A stretch of 8,071 bases of DNA from Lysobacterales bacterium (GCA_009692275.1 SHZL01000122.1:1-8071); one strand, 5' to 3'. Shown: positions 1-6,243, counted from the first letter of the stretch. Numbers and translations are program-made. The notes: generated from the sequence alone by a model not told the origin.

Positions 1-169
1 CCAGGCCTATCAAGGCCCCGACCCCGAACAGGATGACAATGCCGGGCAGGAGAATTCCAACCACTGCCAGTGCTTCCAGGAACGAAACCAGGAACACGAA
101 CACGATGCCCCAGCGCGGGTTGGAATTGAGCCAACCCAGCATTTCGTTTGTCCAGCTTGCTGATTCCAC
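1..169 (-). CDS. DedA-family (VTT domain) membrane protein, N-terminal part, cut by window edge
   Basis: About 56 N-terminal residues are visible, running off the left edge. The translation has a short polar start, then WLNSNPRWG, a hydrophobic stretch, and the signature FLEALAVVGILLPGIVILFG followed by GALIGLG. The E-x-(9)-PG pattern inside a hydrophobic helix is typical of the first conserved segment of DedA/SNARE-associated (VTT) inner-membrane proteins, which include lipid flippase/scramblase and transport-related members. The GALIG ending resembles, from memory, the fused DedA-PAP2 phosphatase type, but the C-terminus that would decide this lies outside the window. The start is uncertain: a GTG at 169-167 (chosen) or an ATG at 142-140, nine codons further in. 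An in-frame TGA lies upstream near 229-231, and neither start has a clear Shine-Dalgarno. The gene diverges from the dehydrogenase at 350, with about 180 bases of shared upstream DNA in which I see no convincing promoter. Confidence 0.8.
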   Translation of the reverse strand, partial: MESASWTNEMLGWLNSNPRWGIVFVFLVSFLEALAVVGILLPGIVILFGVGALIGL

Positions 170-349
170 GTTGGCTGCGCCCGGAGAGGATGTAATAACG
201 GTGAAGGCGGTTATGATAGCGGAATGACGCCATCAGGGCGATAGACACCGCCGCCGCCGGGACATTGCCGCCCCGGGCCTGTTCGATTAGCCAGCGGTAA
301 TGGCCGCCCGGGCGCCACAAAAGCAACCATAAATTACGGAGAACGCGGC

Positions 350-1228
350 ATGAGCGCGCAAGTCCCAGCCCCTTCCAGCGAGACCCCTTCCAGCAAGAAC
401 CCTTCCAACCAGACCCTGCTGGGCAGGACCCTGTTCATCACCGGTGCCTCCCGCGGCATAGGCAAGGCCATCGCCCTGCGCGCCGCGCGGGCTGGCGCGA
501 ATGTGGTCGTTGCAGCAAAAACCGACCGCCGGCATCCGCAGCTGGAGGGCACCATCCATGAAACGGTGGCAGAAATCGAGGCCGCAGGTGGCCGTGGGCT
601 GGCCATCCGGATGGATGTGCGCGATGACGAATCGGTCGACAGCGCGGTGGCCCGGGCCGTGGATCACTTTGGCGGACTGGACATGCTGGTGAATAACGCC
701 AGCGCCATCATGCTGCAAGATACGCGGGAATTACCCATGAAGCGCTTTGACCTGATGTTTGATGTCAATGTGCGCGGCACCTACACCACCACCCGTGCCT
801 GCATCCCGCACCTGCTCAAATCCACCAATGCGCACGTGCTCAATCTTTCTCCGCCGTTAAACCTGAAACCTTCCTGGTTCAAGGGCCATGTCGCTTACAC
901 CATGTCAAAGTACGGCATGAGCATGTGCGTGCTGGGCATGGCCGAGGAGTTTCGCCAGCACGGCGTGGCCTTCAACGCCTTGTGGCCGCGCACGGTCATT
1001 GCCACCGCTGCGATCAGGTTGCTGGAGGGATCGGTGGTCGCGGAAAACTGTCGCACTCCGGCCATCATGGCCGATGCGGCCTACGCGATCCTCATCCGCG
1101 ACAGCCGCCAGTGCACTGGCAATTTCTTCCTGGATGAAAACGTCCTGCGGGCCAGTGGCATGAAGAATTTCGACCATTACCAGGTCACGCCCGGCCAGCC
1201 GCTGATGAAGGATTTGTTCCTGGACTGA
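350..1228 (+). CDS. HSDL2-like short-chain dehydrogenase/reductase (SDR family oxidoreductase)
   Basis: This 292-residue protein is a classical Rossmann-fold NAD(P)-dependent SDR. The cofactor motif TGASRGIG is at residues 31-38, followed by the AAKT segment (55-58), NNAS at 115-118, a conserved N140, and the catalytic set S167 (in LNLSPPLN), Y183 and K187 (in AYTMSKYGMS). The segments ISPPLNL-like, YGMSMCVLGMAEEF, NALWPRT, TGNFF-DEN and PG-PL--D-FLD match, from memory, the dehydrogenase domain of human HSDL2 closely. It lacks that protein's C-terminal SCP2 sterol-carrier domain. The substrate is unknown; HSDL2 relatives are linked to fatty-acid/peroxisomal metabolism, so a lipid or acyl role is an inference. 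ATG at 350 has ACGGAG about 9 bases upstream and is the only sensible start. Residues 8-22 are an odd Pro/Ser-rich tail made by a 15-base tandem repeat, absent from usual SDR N-termini. The 3' end overlaps the convergent phosphodiesterase gene by 44 bases. Confidence 0.93.
   Translation: MSAQVPAPSSETPSSKNPSNQTLLGRTLFITGASRGIGKAIALRAARAGANVVVAAKTDRRHPQLEGTIHETVAEIEAAGGRGLAIRMDVRDDESVDSAVARAVDHFGGLDMLVNNASAIMLQDTRELPMKRFDLMFDVNVRGTYTTTRACIPHLLKSTNAHVLNLSPPLNLKPSWFKGHVAYTMSKYGMSMCVLGMAEEFRQHGVAFNALWPRTVIATAAIRLLEGSVVAENCRTPAIMADAAYAILIRDSRQCTGNFFLDENVLRASGMKNFDHYQVTPGQPLMKDLFLD
369..413 (+). repeat. Three tandem copies of a 15-base unit inside the dehydrogenase gene
   Basis: Units CCCCTTCCAGCGAGA (369-383), CCCCTTCCAGCAAGA (384-398) and ACCCTTCCAACCAGA (399-413) lie head to tail. 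The first two differ at one base, and the third differs from the second at three. Because 15 is a multiple of three the reading frame is kept, giving pentapeptides PSSET, PSSKN and PSNQT at residues 8-22, before the Rossmann fold begins. It looks like slippage-prone or duplicated linker sequence. Confidence 0.85.
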
Positions 1229-1967
1229 TCGCTCGTGCCGCAGCAGACAGTTCCGCGATTGCCATAGTTTCTACGAGGTCCACCCCGCGCCCTACCAGGG
1301 CGTTGGCCAATTCCAGCCCGGTCACTTCATAGGCGACCCAGCGCCACGGACCCGGCCATAGCGGAGCGGGCGGGAGTGGAAACTTGCGGTAGTTGCAAAA
1401 CAGGTAACCGGGAGCAAGAGCAGTCGCCGTCTCACAGCTTTCTTCCGACCAATGCTCAATGGCCCAGCCAATCTCGCATGCGCTGCGGCGCCGCGCTTCC
1501 GCCACGGCCTGTGCCGAAAATGAAATCACCACGCACGCATCCAAAACCGGCGCCAGGGCCTCCAGCACCCGGTCCAGCATATAACCAATGCCGAAGTGAA
1601 CGAGGCTCTCTGGTTTGAGCTCGACAAACGCGGTAACCCCCGGCCAGGCCGTGAGATCCGCTGCCACGTCCCGCAGCAGGGGTATTCGTACGCCGCTGAA
1701 TGCCGGGCCGAGGCGCGCGGTATCATTGACTTCAATGCCCGAGAGTTGTGCGGCGTTCAGCTCAAACACCGAGCCCGGCTGCCCGGCAGTGCGATCCAGC
1801 GTATCGTCGTGCAGCAGTACCGGTACGCCATCAGCACTCAACTGCACATCAAACTCCAGGAACCGGGCACCCGCGCATACTGCGGCCGCGAGGCTTTCCC
1901 GGGTGTTTTCCGGGTAGCGGGCGGCATAGCCGCGGTGCGCCACCAGGGAAGCAGGCTCAATCGTCAC
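1185..1967 (-). CDS. Glycerophosphodiester phosphodiesterase (GDPD family, UgpQ-like)
   Basis: This 260-residue protein has the GDPD TIM-barrel hallmarks: AHRGY (H11, R12), PENT (E20, N21), the metal-binding EFD (E38, D40), LLHDDTLDRT (H53) and FVELKP (E116, K118). The family hydrolyses glycerophosphodiesters, such as deacylated phospholipids, to sn-glycerol-3-phosphate and an alcohol, using a divalent metal. No signal peptide is visible, so it is probably cytosolic like UgpQ. Its length fits the roughly 240-260 residues of UgpQ-type enzymes. The GTG start at 1967 lies inside the last codons of hemL (11-base overlap), which suggests translational coupling; no clear Shine-Dalgarno is seen. The 3' end overlaps the convergent dehydrogenase by 44 bases. 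It appears to be the last gene of a thiE-hemL-GDPD unit, but its role does not obviously relate to either pathway. The terminal VDLVETM segment differs slightly from the common ending with TD. Confidence 0.92.
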   Translation of the reverse strand: MTIEPASLVAHRGYAARYPENTRESLAAAVCAGARFLEFDVQLSADGVPVLLHDDTLDRTAGQPGSVFELNAAQLSGIEVNDTARLGPAFSGVRIPLLRDVAADLTAWPGVTAFVELKPESLVHFGIGYMLDRVLEALAPVLDACVVISFSAQAVAEARRRSACEIGWAIEHWSEESCETATALAPGYLFCNYRKFPLPPAPLWPGPWRWVAYEVTGLELANALVGRGVDLVETMAIAELSAAARAISPGTNPSSAAGRA

Positions 1968-3252
1968 GCGTGGCCATTGCGGTAAACGCCTCGCGCGCGG
2001 CGCTGATGGTGGCCTCGATGTGTTCCATCGTGTGCGCCGCAGACATGAAGCCGGCCTCGTAGGCCGAGGGCGCCAGGTAAACCCCGCGTTCCAGCATCAG
2101 GTGGAAGAAGCGCCGGAATGCAGCAGTGTCGCACTGGCCCGCCTGGGAAAAATTGATCACCCGTTTTTCCCGGGTAAAGAACAGACCGAACATGCTCCCG
2201 ACCTGGGTGACCAGCAGCGCAATACCGGCACGTTGTGCCGCGTCCTCGATGCCCGTGAGCAGGGTCCGCGTCTTGTGCTCCAGTTGCTGGTAAAAACCCT
2301 CCGCCATCACCAGCGCGAGGTTGGCCAGCCCAGCGGCCATGGCCACCGGGTTGCCGGACAGCGTGCCTGCCTGATACACCGGACCGCTGGGTGCCACCAT
2401 TTGCATATACTGGCGCTTGCCGCCAAAAGCGCCCACCGGCATGCCACCGCCGATAACCTTGCCAAAGGTGGACAGATCGGGCACCACGCCGTACAAGCCC
2501 TGGGCGCCACCCAAAGCCACGCGGAAGCCGGTCATGACTTCATCAAAAATCAGCAGGCAACCGTGCGCGTCACACAGCGTCCGCAAACCTGCGAGATAGC
2601 CCGGAAGCGGAGGAATGCAATTCATGTTGCCGGCCACGGGCTCCACGATGATGGCTGCAACCTCCTTGCCACGCGCCTGCAGCAAGCCCCGGACTGCGTC
2701 CAGGTCGTTATAGGGCGCAGTCAGGGTCAGGTCTGCCAGTGCAGCGGGGACACCGGGTGAATTCGGCACGCCCAGCGTCAGGGCGCCGCTGCCGGCCTTG
2801 ACCAGGAAACTGTCGGCGTGGCCGTGGTAGCAACCTTCGAACTTGATGATGGCGTCACGGCCGGTGGCAGCCCGTGCCAGGCGGATGGCGCTCATGGTTG
2901 CCTCGGTACCCGAATTGACCATGCGCACCTGGTCCATCGCCGGCACCAGATCACACAAACGCTCTGCCATTTCAACTTCGGCCGGGCACGGTGCGCCAAA
3001 ACTCAGCCCCCTGGCCGCTGCCGCCTGCACGGCGGACACCACGGCCGGATGCGCATGCCCGGCGATCATGGGCCCCCAGGAACCGACGTAGTCAATGTAA
3101 CTGCGGCCGGCAAGGTCATACAGGCAGGCACCTTCAGCCCGCTGAAAAAACAGGGGGTCGCCACCCACGCCATTGAACGCGCGTACCGGCGAATTAACGC
3201 CACCCGGAATACGCGCGCGGGCACGCTGAAGCAGTTCCGTGTTGCTGGTCAT
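1957..3252 (-). CDS. hemL: Glutamate-1-semialdehyde 2,1-aminomutase
   Basis: This 431-residue PLP enzyme converts glutamate-1-semialdehyde to 5-aminolevulinate, the second dedicated step of the C5 route to haem and other tetrapyrroles. The N-terminus RARARIPGGVNSPVRAF is the family signature. NSGTEATM (113-120) forms part of the cofactor phosphate site, FDEVMTGFR (236-244) carries the pyridine-contacting D237, and STFGKVIGGGMPVGAFGG carries the PLP Schiff-base lysine K265, the same number I recall for E. coli HemL. GTLSGNP and the C-terminal MERGVYLAPS-like segment also match. Length is close to the E. coli protein (426). The ATG at 3252 has GAAGGGGA about 6 bases upstream on the minus strand. 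It sits 26 bases downstream of thiE and overlaps the phosphodiesterase start by 11 bases, so the three are probably one transcript. No broken motifs. Confidence 0.98.
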   Translation of the reverse strand: MTSNTELLQRARARIPGGVNSPVRAFNGVGGDPLFFQRAEGACLYDLAGRSYIDYVGSWGPMIAGHAHPAVVSAVQAAAARGLSFGAPCPAEVEMAERLCDLVPAMDQVRMVNSGTEATMSAIRLARAATGRDAIIKFEGCYHGHADSFLVKAGSGALTLGVPNSPGVPAALADLTLTAPYNDLDAVRGLLQARGKEVAAIIVEPVAGNMNCIPPLPGYLAGLRTLCDAHGCLLIFDEVMTGFRVALGGAQGLYGVVPDLSTFGKVIGGGMPVGAFGGKRQYMQMVAPSGPVYQAGTLSGNPVAMAAGLANLALVMAEGFYQQLEHKTRTLLTGIEDAAQRAGIALLVTQVGSMFGLFFTREKRVINFSQAGQCDTAAFRRFFHLMLERGVYLAPSAYEAGFMSAAHTMEHIEATISAAREAFTAMATRDD

Positions 3253-3278
3253 GCTGTGTCCCCTTCAGGAACCTCTGA

Positions 3279-3944
3279 TCAATGAGTTGCATGCGGTAAC
3301 AGGTCGTGTGATTCCTGCCACAACCCGCCAAGCCTTGCCACCGCGCGCTGCACATCAGTTGTGTCGAATACCGCTCCGATTACCGCCAGGTAGCTGGCTC
3401 CTGCGGCCACCAGGGCAGCGCCATTTTCCATGGTGATTCCGCCGATGGCAACCAGCGGTAAACCAAGTTTTTGCGCGGCCGTGAGCGTTTGCAGCGGGCA
3501 ATGAACCGCTTGCGGCTTGCTGGCGGAAGGAAACATGCTGCCAAAAGCCAGGTAACTTGCGCCCGCCGTTGCCGCTGACTGAGCAAGGTCAGGCTGGTTG
3601 TAACACGAGGCGCCGATGATAGCTTCCGGCCCCAGTTTGGCTCTTGCCGCCGGGATAGCGGCATCGTCCCGGCCAAGATGCACACCGGCAGCCCCCACGC
3701 GGGCAGCCAGATCAATGTCATCGTTGATGATCAGCGGTACCCGGTAGCGTTGGCACAAGCTATTTAGCTGGCCCGCCATCTCCAGTTGCCAGCCCGCATC
3801 CCCCGATTTGTCACGAAACTGCAGCAGGCAGGCACCGCCCAAAAGTGCGGCCTCGCTCTCGGCCAGCAGCAGTAGAGCCTGCCGGTAGCGTGGCGGGGTA
3901 ATCACATAGAGTCCGCAGGGACGGCACTTTTCCATAGCTGGCAT
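3279..3944 (-). CDS. thiE: Thiamin-phosphate synthase (thiamin-phosphate pyrophosphorylase)
   Basis: ThiE couples HMP pyrophosphate and the thiazole phosphate to give thiamin phosphate in the cytosol. With the start chosen here the protein is 221 residues, near the usual size of about 210. Motifs in order are GLYVITP (11-17), LLQFRDK (40-46), LIINDD (71-76; acidic metal site), GVHLGRDD (87-94), IIGASCYN (109-116), YLAFGSMFPSASK (131-143; pyrophosphate/thiazole phosphate loop) and VAIGGI (165-170). An open frame continues upstream to 4067, but those extra 41 residues resemble no ThiE N-terminus. ATG at 3944 (or the in-frame ATG at 3935) is more likely, although neither has a good Shine-Dalgarno. 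No HMP kinase (thiD) or other thi gene is in the window. I see no TPP riboswitch (THI box) upstream. It is the first gene of the leftward thiE-hemL-GDPD cluster and diverges from the rubredoxin. Confidence 0.96.
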   Translation of the reverse strand: MPAMEKCRPCGLYVITPPRYRQALLLLAESEAALLGGACLLQFRDKSGDAGWQLEMAGQLNSLCQRYRVPLIINDDIDLAARVGAAGVHLGRDDAAIPAARAKLGPEAIIGASCYNQPDLAQSAATAGASYLAFGSMFPSASKPQAVHCPLQTLTAAQKLGLPLVAIGGITMENGAALVAAGASYLAVIGAVFDTTDVQRAVARLGGLWQESHDLLPHATH

Positions 3945-4031
3945 TTTAGTGGACTGTAACAGAGAAATCGAAAGCAGTTCGCTTGGTCTGCTACGGGCCA
4001 GCAGGACTATTTGCGCCGGTCTTGTGGACCG

Positions 4032-4070
4032 CATGTCCTGCACCGTATTTCCCGCACCGTATTTCATGTC
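4032..4070. repeat. Short direct repeats in the thiE/rubredoxin divergent region
   Basis: GCACCGTATTTC occurs at 4040-4051 and again at 4054-4065, a 14-base period. CATGTC occurs just outside at 4032-4037 and 4065-4070. They lie in the roughly 196-base gap between two divergent start codons, where operators would be expected. Direct 12-mers one and a half helical turns apart could be regulator sites or a local duplication. No known regulator consensus was recognised. Confidence 0.4.
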
Positions 4071-4140
4071 GCGCTGCTGCGTGGCACACTACGCCGGGTT
4101 TTTTGAGCCCGTGACCGCAAAACTGATAAGGACGCCCTGA

Positions 4141-4320
4141 GTGAACAACGCGAACTACAGAACATACATGTGCATCATCTGCGGCTGGATCTACGATGAA
4201 GAAAAAGGCGCCCCCGGTGAAGGTCTTGCCCCCGGCACGCGTTGGGAGGATATACCGGAATTCTGGGTTTGCCCGGATTGCGGCGCAAGCAAGGAAGATT
4301 TCGATTTGATAGAACTATAG
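4141..4320 (+). CDS. Rubredoxin
   Basis: This 59-residue protein was read directly from the bases. It has the complete rubredoxin fold signature: YMCIICGWIYDEEKG, then PGT-W-DIPE-W-CP-CGA-K--F. The iron-binding cysteines are C11, C14, C44 and C47 in two C-x-x-C-G knuckles, and the conserved aromatics Y9, Y18, W35, F41 (in PEFW) and F54 are present. Rubredoxins carry one electron on a mononuclear Fe(Cys)4 centre in the cytosol. Partners in aerobic gammaproteobacteria include alkane hydroxylase/rubredoxin reductase systems and oxidative-stress reductases; none lies nearby, so the partner is unknown. The GTG start at 4141 has AAGGA (4128-4132) with 8-base spacing. The internal ATG at 4168 would remove the residues before the first cysteine and is less likely. 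It diverges from thiE and is followed 92 bases on by the PspC-domain gene. Confidence 0.96.
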   Translation: MNNANYRTYMCIICGWIYDEEKGAPGEGLAPGTRWEDIPEFWVCPDCGASKEDFDLIEL

Positions 4321-4349
4321 GCCCTCCACGTGAGGGTACACGTGTGGGC
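4321..4349. repeat. Inverted repeat with two CACGTG palindromes just after the rubredoxin stop
   Basis: Starting at the base after the rubredoxin stop, GCCC (4321-4324) and CACGTG (4327-4332) are mirrored by CACGTG (4339-4344) and GGGC (4346-4349) around a 6-base loop. There is a one-base bulge and a mismatch between the paired blocks. It can form a strong hairpin and could slow or end rubredoxin transcription. No T-run follows, so it is not a textbook intrinsic terminator. Alternatively the paired CACGTG sites could be a protein-binding site upstream of the PspC gene. Confidence 0.45.
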
Positions 4350-4412
4350 GCAGCAAAATTTAATTAAGATAACGGCATTGCAGGATGCCAACACCACAGC
4401 AGGAGAGTGACC

Positions 4413-4607
4413 ATGGCTGGAACCACTGGAATTCGTCGCTCCACATCGAACGCCATGATCGGCGGGGTCTGTGCGGGTATTGCCGAATTCTTCGGCTGGT
4501 CGGTAACAGGCACCCGGGTAGCCTATGTGCTGCTCTCCATCCTGTCCGCAGCCTTTCCCGGCATCGTTGTCTACCTGGTGCTGTGGTTGGTGCTGCCGCG
4601 CGACTGA
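4413..4607 (+). CDS. PspC-domain small membrane protein
   Basis: This 64-residue protein is almost entirely one PspC domain: a short basic N-terminus (GIRRS), the turn GGVCAGIAEFFGW (17-29), and one hydrophobic span from about residue 36 to 61 ending in VYLVLWLVLPRD. The domain is named after phage shock protein C, an inner-membrane sensor/regulator of the envelope-stress response. Stand-alone single-domain copies like this are common in bacteria and their function is poorly known. The full PspC's C-terminal part (leucine-zipper region) is absent, and no pspA, pspB or pspF is nearby, so a role in a Psp response should not be assumed. ATG at 4413 has AGGAG (4401-4405) with 7-base spacing. A GTG two codons earlier (4407) would sit on top of the ribosome-binding site. 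It converges on the CpdA-like gene with a 35-base gap. Confidence 0.88.
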   Translation: MAGTTGIRRSTSNAMIGGVCAGIAEFFGWSVTGTRVAYVLLSILSAAFPGIVVYLVLWLVLPRD

Positions 4608-4642
4608 AATTCAGGGCCCCTGTCCTGCTCTCACGCCCCCGT

Positions 4643-5395
4643 TCAAGCGCCGTGTAACAACCCGGTTTCCAGCATTCCATCTGCATGCAGTAATAACCAG
4701 CGACAGGCCGGGCCGGCCGGATCGTGTTCGAACTGCCGGGTGGCAGGCAAGCTGTTGGCCGCGCTGGAGGGGCAGGAGAGCAGCTGTGCGTGGCCCACAG
4801 TCGATGCAAAAGCCTGGTGAACGTGCCCCCAGACCACGCCGCGAACCTGTTCATGCGCTTCCAGCAACCGCAGCAATTCGCCGGGTTCCTGCAGCATGTA
4901 ACGGTCTATCCACGCCGCGCCTACCGCCACTGGCTGGTGGTGCAAGGCAATGAGAACCGGCCGTTGGGATGCGGCTCCCAGCAGGCTGCCAAGCACTGCA
5001 ATGTCCCCGGGATTGATCGCCCCGTCAATCCGCCCGGCGATGGACGTTTTCAACAGCACCAGTTGCCATGCTCCCGCGTCGCCGACATACGGACCGCTCC
5101 ATGGACCAGCCGGGAAATACCGGCGCATTAGGGCATCCTCATCGTGATTTCCGGGCAGGGCACAGATCGGCACGGCAAGGCTCAGCAGCGCCTGCAACAG
5201 GCGTTCGTAGGCCAGCGGGCTGGCATCTTCGCTCAGGTCGCCCGTGACCAGGATCTGCTGGGGTTGCCAGGCTGCGATGGCTTTAAGCAAAGACCCAAGC
5301 CCGGCATCGGCGCTTTTTCCACGGTAGCGAGTAGCCACGCTTTCTGACAGGTGGCAGTCGCTGATTTGTAGCAACCTGAATGGCTGGTCAGTCAA
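4643..5395 (-). CDS. cpdA: CpdA/Icc-like 3',5'-cyclic-nucleotide phosphodiesterase (metallophosphoesterase)
   Basis: This calcineurin-like phosphoesterase has the full dimetal site: D13 and H15 (ISDCHL), D53 (TGDLSED), N83 and H84 (PGNHDE), H152 (LHHQP) and H191/H193 (GHVH). The C-terminal run VRGVVWGHVHQ, then a PS-- motif and RWL-LHADG-LETG, resembles Pseudomonas/E. coli CpdA, which hydrolyses cAMP to AMP in the cytosol with Fe/Mn-type metals. The assignment below family level is therefore fairly good but untested. The frame is open to 5485, but an ATG further upstream would lie deep inside the DUF192 gene and add residues unlike the family. The TTG at 5395 gives a 250-residue protein starting just before the first motif, overlaps the DUF192 stop by 8 bases and suggests translational coupling. 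The usual nudF-DUF1249 neighbours and the yqiA-parE genes are absent here. Position 14 is Cys instead of the common Pro/Ser. Confidence 0.85.
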   Translation of the reverse strand: MTDQPFRLLQISDCHLSESVATRYRGKSADAGLGSLLKAIAAWQPQQILVTGDLSEDASPLAYERLLQALLSLAVPICALPGNHDEDALMRRYFPAGPWSGPYVGDAGAWQLVLLKTSIAGRIDGAINPGDIAVLGSLLGAASQRPVLIALHHQPVAVGAAWIDRYMLQEPGELLRLLEAHEQVRGVVWGHVHQAFASTVGHAQLLSCPSSAANSLPATRQFEHDPAGPACRWLLLHADGMLETGLLHGA

Positions 5396-5819
5396 GAAAC
5401 AACTGCAACAGGTCGCCCGGTTTGACCGAAAGTTCCGCGGCCTTGCCCGCATTGAGCTCCAGCACGTACCTGGCAGGCCCTGCACTTGGATAATTCGGGC
5501 ACTGCGCTACCCGGCACGGTTTGGTGTCCTCGGCCACGCTGACCAGCTTGAGGTTTTCGTCAAAATAGAAAATGTCCAGGGGAATGCGGGTGTTCTTCAT
5601 CCAGAACCTGCGCGGGGCAGAGTCCGGAAAAACAAACAGCATGCCGTGATCATCCGCCATGTTGTCCCGAAACATCAGGCCCAGTTGCTGCTCCTGCGGC
5701 GTGGTTGCGAGCTCAACATCGAAGCGCTCCCCCTTGAGCTCCACCTGCGGTTCCGCCGAGCTGCACGAAACGCATGAAAAGAGGGCCACAGCACCTAAAA
5801 CGTGACGCATCTGGCTCAT
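5388..5819 (-). CDS. DUF192 family exported protein, probable lipoprotein
   Basis: This 143-residue protein has an N-terminal hydrophobic stretch (VLGAVALFSC) with cysteines at 16 and 19, then a DUF192 (COG1430) domain filling the rest. The family signatures are GLMFR (47-51), GMLFVF (59-64), FWMKNTRIPLDIFYFD (72-87), a C102/C107 pair in PCRVAQCPNYPS, and YVLELNAG. The lipobox is imperfect (LFSC or CVSC), so lipoprotein attachment is likely but not certain; Sec export is the safer statement. The function of DUF192 is not established. The start ATG at 5819 has AGGA about 12 bases upstream, which is a long spacing; ATG at 5810 is an alternative but lies even farther from it. The stop overlaps the TTG start of the CpdA-like gene by 8 bases. 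It diverges from the DUF4242 gene across about 141 bases. Confidence 0.9.
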   Translation of the reverse strand: MSQMRHVLGAVALFSCVSCSSAEPQVELKGERFDVELATTPQEQQLGLMFRDNMADDHGMLFVFPDSAPRRFWMKNTRIPLDIFYFDENLKLVSVAEDTKPCRVAQCPNYPSAGPARYVLELNAGKAAELSVKPGDLLQLFLD

Positions 5820-5846
5820 AGCGGTGCAGTTCCTGAGGTAATTCAG

Positions 5847-5858
5847 TGAGTAGACTCA
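5847..5858. promoter_or_regulatory. Perfect short palindrome TGAGT-AG-ACTCA between divergent genes
   Basis: TGAGT (5847-5851) and ACTCA (5854-5858) form a perfect 5-base inverted repeat around a 2-base centre, 28 bases upstream of the DUF192 start in the divergent gap. Its size and symmetry suit a dimeric regulator, but no known operator consensus was recognised. Five-base arms can occur by chance. Confidence 0.25.
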
Positions 5859-5960
5859 ATCCTAACCCGCCCACCTTCACAGGTCACGCCCCAACGTGGA
5901 CTTGAACTCGGGTTTGCTCTGTCTCAAACTGCAGGAACTTGCCGACCAAGGAGAGATGCA

Positions 5961-6242
5961 ATGCAGACGTTCGTAATTATGCGCCGCGGGGCATGGGAAG
6001 ACGCCTCTGACCTGGAAGATGCCGCCGCAGAATCTACCCGCGTGGCCGACGATGAAATGCCCGAACAGGTCAGGTGGATTCGTTCCTACGTCCTGGAAGA
6101 AGAAGACGGCACCCTCGGAACCGTCTGTATTTACCAGGCCGAGGACGCCGACGCCCTCATGGAACACGCCCAGCGAGCGGGCTTGCCAGCGGACGAGATA
6201 CTGCCGGTTGCCAACACGGTAATCGTGCGCGACGATCCCTGA
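5961..6242 (+). CDS. DUF4242 family protein (SCO4226-like nickel-binding family)
   Basis: This 93-residue protein has the short alpha/beta layout of DUF4242: an N-terminal strand (QTFVIMRR), an acidic helix region (residues 12-33), WIRSYVLEEE (39-48), VCIYQAEDADALMEHAQRAGLPADEI (55-80) and a final strand VANTVIV. H69 and the G-P---I pattern after it are the best-conserved marks I recall for the family. One relative, SCO4226 of Streptomyces, is known to bind nickel. Whether this one does is unknown, and its role is open. It is cytosolic by sequence (no signal peptide or membrane segment). ATG at 5961 has a strong AAGGAGA (5949-5955) upstream; the ATG at 5956 is out of frame. It is a single gene, divergent from DUF192, and ends one base from the stop of a candidate leftward small ORF. 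Confidence 0.8.
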   Translation: MQTFVIMRRGAWEDASDLEDAAAESTRVADDEMPEQVRWIRSYVLEEEDGTLGTVCIYQAEDADALMEHAQRAGLPADEILPVANTVIVRDDP

Positions 6243-6243
6243 G

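Noticed and set aside
33..227. Rightward 64-codon open frame at the left edge
   Set aside because: Antisense to the DedA signature region; no family resemblance.
2020..2760. Rightward 246-codon open frame opposite hemL
   Set aside because: Antisense to an intact, well-matched hemL; its His/Gln/Arg-rich composition is typical of GC-rich shadow frames.
3945..4067. 41-codon upstream extension of thiE
   Set aside because: The extra residues resemble no ThiE N-terminus and no ribosome-binding site supports the far start; ATG at 3944 gives normal length.
3945..4140. TPP riboswitch upstream of thiE
   Set aside because: I looked for the conserved THI-box segments on the minus strand and did not find them.
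4360..4854. Leftward 164-codon open frame over the PspC gene
   Set aside because: Overlaps both the PspC gene and the CpdA-like gene in a different frame, with Arg/Pro/Cys-rich composition and no recognisable domain.
5396..5485. Upstream extension of the CpdA-like gene inside DUF192
   Set aside because: The added residues are Arg/Cys-rich, unlike the family, and would require a start deep inside the DUF192 coding region.
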